Position numbers and translations under genes: made by a program
DNA from: an uncultured Bariatricus sp.
GTDB taxonomy: Bacteria; Bacillota; Clostridia; Lachnospirales; Lachnospiraceae
Direction: 5' to 3'
Length of the DNA: 64,000 bases
Assembly (NCBI GenBank): GCA_934307065.1
Contig: CAKRCD010000002.1
Location: 124,001-188,000 of the forward strand
Shown here: positions 60,418 to 64,000 of the stretch, in pieces
Numbering within the stretch: the first letter of the stretch is position 1
How the letters are laid out: every line of letters begins with the position of its first letter
Notes under the pieces: model-generated
Database searches by the model: none
What the model was told of the DNA's origin: nothing
The model's input: only the letters and a program-made list of their open reading frames with translations

Positions 60418-61935
60418 ATGAAAAAATATACATTAGCAGAATATTCCAATCTTCTTGGAAAAGCGTATTTATTGAAAGAATGCCGTATGACAGGCGCAGA
60501 AGCGGAGACAGTGGAGTACCTTACTTTTGATTCCAAAAAGGTAACAGAAGGCACACTATTCATTTGTAAAGGCGCAGCGTTCAAGACGGAATATCTGGAG
60601 GAAGCAATTCACAGAGGCGCAATTGCTTATGTCAGTGAAAAGAAATATGAGACAGAGACAGAAATTCCTTATCTGCTTGTAGAGGATATCCGCAGTGCCA
60701 TGCCTGCTCTTGCGGAAATGTTCAACAATGCACCATGGAAGAAACTTACCATTGTGGGAATCGGAGGAACCAAAGGGAAATCCACCTCTACTTATTATAT
60801 GAAAGCAATTGTGGATGACTATATGGAAGCTACGGGTGGAAAAGAAAGTGCGATACTTTCTTCTATTGATATTTATGATGGGGTAATTCGGGAAGAATCC
60901 AGCCTTACCACACCGGAGGCAATAGAACTTCAGGAACATCTGCGCCATGCCGCAGACAGCGGGATTACGTTTGCTCAGATGGAAGTATCCTCTCAGGCAC
61001 TGAAATATGGCAGAGTAAAAAATATGAAACTGGATGTGGGAATCTTCTTGAATATTTCAGAAGACCATATCAGTCCAATCGAACACCCGGATTTTGAAGA
61101 TTATTTTGCATCCAAGTTACTGATGTTTAAGCAGACAAGATATGCAGTGGTTAATAAAGATGCGGATTTTGCAGAGCGAATCATAGAGGCAGCAAAAGAG
61201 TGTGAACGGACCATTACTTTCAGTACGCAGGATTCACAAGCTGATGTCTACGGTTATGAACTCGAGAAGGATGGACATGAGACTGTTTTCCGTGTAAAGA
61301 CGGAAGAGTTTGATGAAGAATTCAGACTTACCATGCCGGGACTTTTTAACGTGGAAAATGCACTGGCCGTTATTGGAGCGGCTATGCTTCTGCATATTCC
61401 GGTTCCGTATATGAAGTCAGGCTTATACCGGGCACGTTCCAAAGGCAGAATGGAATTATACAGCAGCGAGGACAAGCAAAGGATTGCAATTGTAGATTTT
61501 GCCCATAACAAATTAAGTTATGAGAAACTGTTTTCTTCTACCAAGGACGAATATCCGGATTATAAGATTGTAGCGGTATTTGGATCGCCGGGAAATAAAG
61601 CAATTACCCGAAGACGGGATATGGGACAGATAGCCGGTAAAAATGCAGATATGGTTTATCTTACTGCGGATGACCCGGCAAAAGAAGATGTGCTGGATAT
61701 CTGCAAACAGATTGCAGTATATGTAGAAGAACAGAACTGCCCGTACAAAATTGTGGAAAACCGTCAGGAAGCCATTAAAATGGCGATGGATGAGGCCGAA
61801 GGAAAGAATGTATTCCTGATTATGGGAAAGGGAGACGAAACCTGGCTCAAGTATGGCACAAAGAAGGTGCCGTGCAAATCCGATGCAGAACAAGTGAAAG
61901 AGTGTCTGGAAGCGTATAACAGATTACATGTATAG
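60418..61935 (+). CDS. MurE-like UDP-MurNAc-peptide ligase, Lys-type signature
   Basis: A 505-residue Mur ligase: N-terminal UDP-sugar domain, P-loop GIGGTKGKST, central SSQALKYGRV and NISEDHISPI, then the C-terminal amino-acid-binding domain. The signature that selects the added amino acid reads DDPA, as in L-Lys-adding enzymes (D(D/N)P(N/A)), not the DNPR of diaminopimelate enzymes. FAHN replaces the usual YAHT. It starts 22 bases after the racemase gene and belongs to the D-Asp ligase operon. GGAAGGG precedes ATG 60418. Its substrate could be Lys or another amino acid. Confidence 0.85.
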   Translation: MKKYTLAEYSNLLGKAYLLKECRMTGAEAETVEYLTFDSKKVTEGTLFICKGAAFKTEYLEEAIHRGAIAYVSEKKYETETEIPYLLVEDIRSAMPALAEMFNNAPWKKLTIVGIGGTKGKSTSTYYMKAIVDDYMEATGGKESAILSSIDIYDGVIREESSLTTPEAIELQEHLRHAADSGITFAQMEVSSQALKYGRVKNMKLDVGIFLNISEDHISPIEHPDFEDYFASKLLMFKQTRYAVVNKDADFAERIIEAAKECERTITFSTQDSQADVYGYELEKDGHETVFRVKTEEFDEEFRLTMPGLFNVENALAVIGAAMLLHIPVPYMKSGLYRARSKGRMELYSSEDKQRIAIVDFAHNKLSYEKLFSSTKDEYPDYKIVAVFGSPGNKAITRRRDMGQIAGKNADMVYLTADDPAKEDVLDICKQIAVYVEEQNCPYKIVENRQEAIKMAMDEAEGKNVFLIMGKGDETWLKYGTKKVPCKSDAEQVKECLEAYNRLHV

Positions 61936-61943
61936 AAGTGGAA

Positions 61944-61980
61944 AGCAGGAAGTGTGGTTGCACTTCCTGCTTCTATTTTT
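61944..61980 (+). terminator. Terminator after the MurE-like gene
   Basis: AGCAGGAAGTG at 61944-61954 pairs perfectly with CACTTCCTGCT at 61961-61971, followed by a T-rich tract. Confidence 0.85.
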
Positions 61981-62019
61981 CATAAAATACAGTAGTGAAG
62001 AAATGGAATGAGGGAAATC

Positions 62020-63603
62020 ATGAATTTGCAATCACTACTGTGTGGAATGGATTATGTGGTACTGCAAGAGAATGATTCATATGAGAAGAATGAAATAAAA
62101 AACATTACATGCAATTCAAAAAAGGTAAGCCGGGGAGACATGTTCGTATGTATTGATGGAACGGTACATGATGGGCATGATTATATGGAAGAGGCGTGGA
62201 AACGGGGAGCAGAGGTACTGGTTGTAGAAAAAATAGGGAAACATGGTCATTTGTTTGATTTTCCGGAAAATCTGACAGTGTTTTTAGTACGGGATACAAG
62301 AGAATCATATGCACAGATGGCGGCCAATTATTTTGGACACCCGGCAGAATTTTTAAAGATTATCGGAATTACCGGGACAAAAGGAAAGACGACTGTGTCT
62401 GTCATGATACGGCAAATGCTGGAAACTCAGGGAATACGGACCGGACTTATCGGGACATTGGGCATTTATGACGGAGAAGAATGGATTTTCACTAAGAATA
62501 CTACACCGGATGCCTTTACCATCCAGGAGTATTTTGTTAAAATGAAAGACAAAGGATGTGAATACGTTGTTATGGAAGTCTCCTCCCAGGGAATGAAACA
62601 AAAACGGGTATATGGGATTCCATTTCTGATTGGAGTGTTTACCAATCTGGGAGAAGACCACGTAGGTCCGGGAGAACATGCCACTTTAAGCGAGTACCGG
62701 TATTATAAATCCAGACTTTTTAAAGGATGTCAGATAGGAATCGGGAATCTGGATGATATTCAGACCGGGTATATGTTTCGTAGAACCACATGTGAAAAAT
62801 ATGGTTATACCTGTCAGCAGTGGAGAAAAGAAGCCAGGATGTATGAAGGTACACATATTTTGTGCGGAGAGCATATACAGCTCTTGATGGATAATGGGAT
62901 TCCAGTGACCCGGTTTCTGGTAAAAGGAATTCCTGTATGTCTGCAACAACCGGGAAGTTTTAATGTGTACAATGCACTTGCAGCACTTTCCGTGGTGGAA
63001 TGTCTGAAGCTTCCACTGGATGCATGTGCCAAAACACTGGAAAAGGTGTTCATTAATGGAAGAATGGAACGGATACCTTGGGGAGAAAATATTGCGTGCT
63101 ATATAGATTATGCTCACAATGGTATGAGCCTGAGGAGGGTGCTTCAGACATTGCATGCTTATAAGCCATTCCGAATCATTGTAGTATTTGGATGTGGAGG
63201 AGGCAGGGCAAAGACGCGCAGGTTGGAAATGGGAGAAGCAGCCGGACTGTTTGCAGATGAAATTATTTTAACGAATGATAATCCGAGAGAGGAAAATCCA
63301 GAGAAGATTATTCGAGATATTATAGAAGGAATCAAAAAGGCAGAAGAGAAGACAGCAGATAACGAAGAAAAGAAGATGAAAATAATCATGGATCGCCGGA
63401 TGGCAGTGGCGGAGGCAATCCGGGAGGCAAGAACCGGAGATGTTGTGCTGATTGCGGGAAAAGGCCATGAGAAATATCAGGAGATACATGGTGTGCGCTA
63501 TTATATGGATGACCACGAGCTGGTCAGAGAGGCAATGTGGCAGAGAGAACGGATGCAGAAGAGAGAGTTGCTGATGAAACAACAGGAGAGTCCCGGACAG
63601 TGA
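62020..63603 (+). CDS. murE: UDP-MurNAc-tripeptide ligase MurE, diaminopimelate-type signature
   Basis: A 527-residue Mur ligase that adds the third amino acid to the peptidoglycan precursor. P-loop GITGTKGKTT, SSQGMKQKRV, NLGEDHVGPGEH, IDYAHNGMSL, and the selectivity motif DNPR (LTNDNPREENPEK), which marks meso-diaminopimelate enzymes. KGHEKYQEI near the C-terminus is typical of MurE. The start is ATG 62020 with AGGG 5 bases upstream; ATG 62008 is an alternative. It follows the terminator of the previous operon, so it may have separate expression. Confidence 0.88.
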   Translation: MNLQSLLCGMDYVVLQENDSYEKNEIKNITCNSKKVSRGDMFVCIDGTVHDGHDYMEEAWKRGAEVLVVEKIGKHGHLFDFPENLTVFLVRDTRESYAQMAANYFGHPAEFLKIIGITGTKGKTTVSVMIRQMLETQGIRTGLIGTLGIYDGEEWIFTKNTTPDAFTIQEYFVKMKDKGCEYVVMEVSSQGMKQKRVYGIPFLIGVFTNLGEDHVGPGEHATLSEYRYYKSRLFKGCQIGIGNLDDIQTGYMFRRTTCEKYGYTCQQWRKEARMYEGTHILCGEHIQLLMDNGIPVTRFLVKGIPVCLQQPGSFNVYNALAALSVVECLKLPLDACAKTLEKVFINGRMERIPWGENIACYIDYAHNGMSLRRVLQTLHAYKPFRIIVVFGCGGGRAKTRRLEMGEAAGLFADEIILTNDNPREENPEKIIRDIIEGIKKAEEKTADNEEKKMKIIMDRRMAVAEAIREARTGDVVLIAGKGHEKYQEIHGVRYYMDDHELVREAMWQRERMQKRELLMKQQESPGQ

Positions 63604-63666
63604 ATAAGAAAACGGTATATAAATGCCGGACAGAAACTACGAGTAAGAGAAAGCGTGGATAACAGA

Positions 63667-64000
63667 ATGTATGCAGATGTAATTATGGATATTACACATG
63701 AAAAACTGGATAAAATCTTTCAGTACATGGTACCGCAGGCACTGGAAGGGAAGCTGCGGATCGGAATGGAAGTATGTGTACCTTTTGGAAAAGGAAACAC
63801 CGTAAGAAATGGTTATATCGTAGGATTTTCTGAGAAGTGCAGGTATGATGTCACAAAAATGAAGGCAATTCTGGAGCCGGCAAAAAAACGGATTGCCGTG
63901 GAGGCAAATCTAGTGGAACTGGCAGCATGGATGAAGGAATCTTATGGTGGAACCATGATACAGGCTCTAAAAACAGTGCTTCCTATCAAGAAGGAAGAAC
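63667..64000 (+). CDS. priA: Primosomal protein N' (PriA helicase), N-terminal fragment
   Basis: The first 111 residues of PriA, cut by the window edge. MYADVIMDITHEKLDKIFQYMVP and GMEVCVPFGKGNTVRNGYIVGF are the N-terminal 3'-DNA-binding domain of the replication restart helicase. No motor motifs are within the window. An in-frame GTG at 63655 is an alternative start; neither has a strong ribosome binding site. Confidence 0.88.
   Translation, partial: MYADVIMDITHEKLDKIFQYMVPQALEGKLRIGMEVCVPFGKGNTVRNGYIVGFSEKCRYDVTKMKAILEPAKKRIAVEANLVELAAWMKESYGGTMIQALKTVLPIKKEE

Noticed and set aside
63600..63663. A 20-codon frame starting with GTG overlapping the murE stop
   Set aside because: Very short, no recognisable features and no separate ribosome binding site; probably just the gap before priA.

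Overview
The window is chromosomal DNA from a low-to-moderate G+C Firmicute, most likely a gut Lachnospiraceae (Clostridia). The reasons are AGGAGG-type ribosome binding sites, HrcA/CIRCE heat-shock operators, Lachnospiraceae-like LigA, ClpX-like, S8 peptidase and D-aspartate ligase proteins, and tightly packed operons. The genus is not decidable from this window. No rRNA, tRNA, CRISPR array, transposase or prophage is visible.

Layout. 1-13,128: end of an FtsX-type permease; htpG behind a perfect CIRCE; an RluF-type pseudouridine synthase; a small unknown protein, a divergent DNA ligase and a ClpX-like unfoldase; an S8 peptidase whose start lies at a hairpin; a small coiled-coil protein with a signal-peptidase-II-like protein; a 2-hydroxyacid dehydrogenase; a YitT membrane protein. 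13,129-17,200: xanthine permease, then a tandem pair of type I toxin-antitoxin loci (30-residue holin-like toxins with convergent antisense RNAs), a nitroreductase and peptidase T. 17,300-22,400: two potassium uptake systems, KtrB/KtrA on + and TrkA/TrkH on -, converging on one terminator. 22,500-28,900: aldo/keto reductase with flavodoxin; a GntR-YtrA regulator with ABC genes behind a palindromic operator, followed by an alpha/beta hydrolase and ribokinase; a class I amidotransferase-like hydrolase.

29,000-47,400 is a peptide uptake and degradation region. A first cluster holds a nitrilase-family amidase, DUF1177, a complete Opp/Dpp-type ABC importer, and two M20 peptidases flanking a 114-residue protein that resembles a free-standing M20 lid domain. 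A second complete Opp/Dpp importer follows, then an M55 D-aminopeptidase and an M42 aminopeptidase. Together these look like uptake of peptides or amidated compounds, some perhaps with D-residues, followed by cytoplasmic hydrolysis.

47,500-53,200: EamA exporter, a phospholipid group (flippase-like protein, CDP-alcohol phosphatidyltransferase, phospholipase D protein) and a sodium symporter. 53,200-58,400: CIRCE-controlled clpB, a GAPDH with NADP-type residues, and DNA polymerase IV. 58,390-64,000: a wall module of D-aspartate ligase, aspartate racemase, a Lys-type MurE paralogue and a DAP-type MurE, then the start of priA.

The points most worth following are the tandem toxin loci, the orphan M20 lid-domain protein and its amidase/DUF1177 context, the D-Asp wall module beside two MurE types, and a family of GGGTCAAAAG-type structured repeats.
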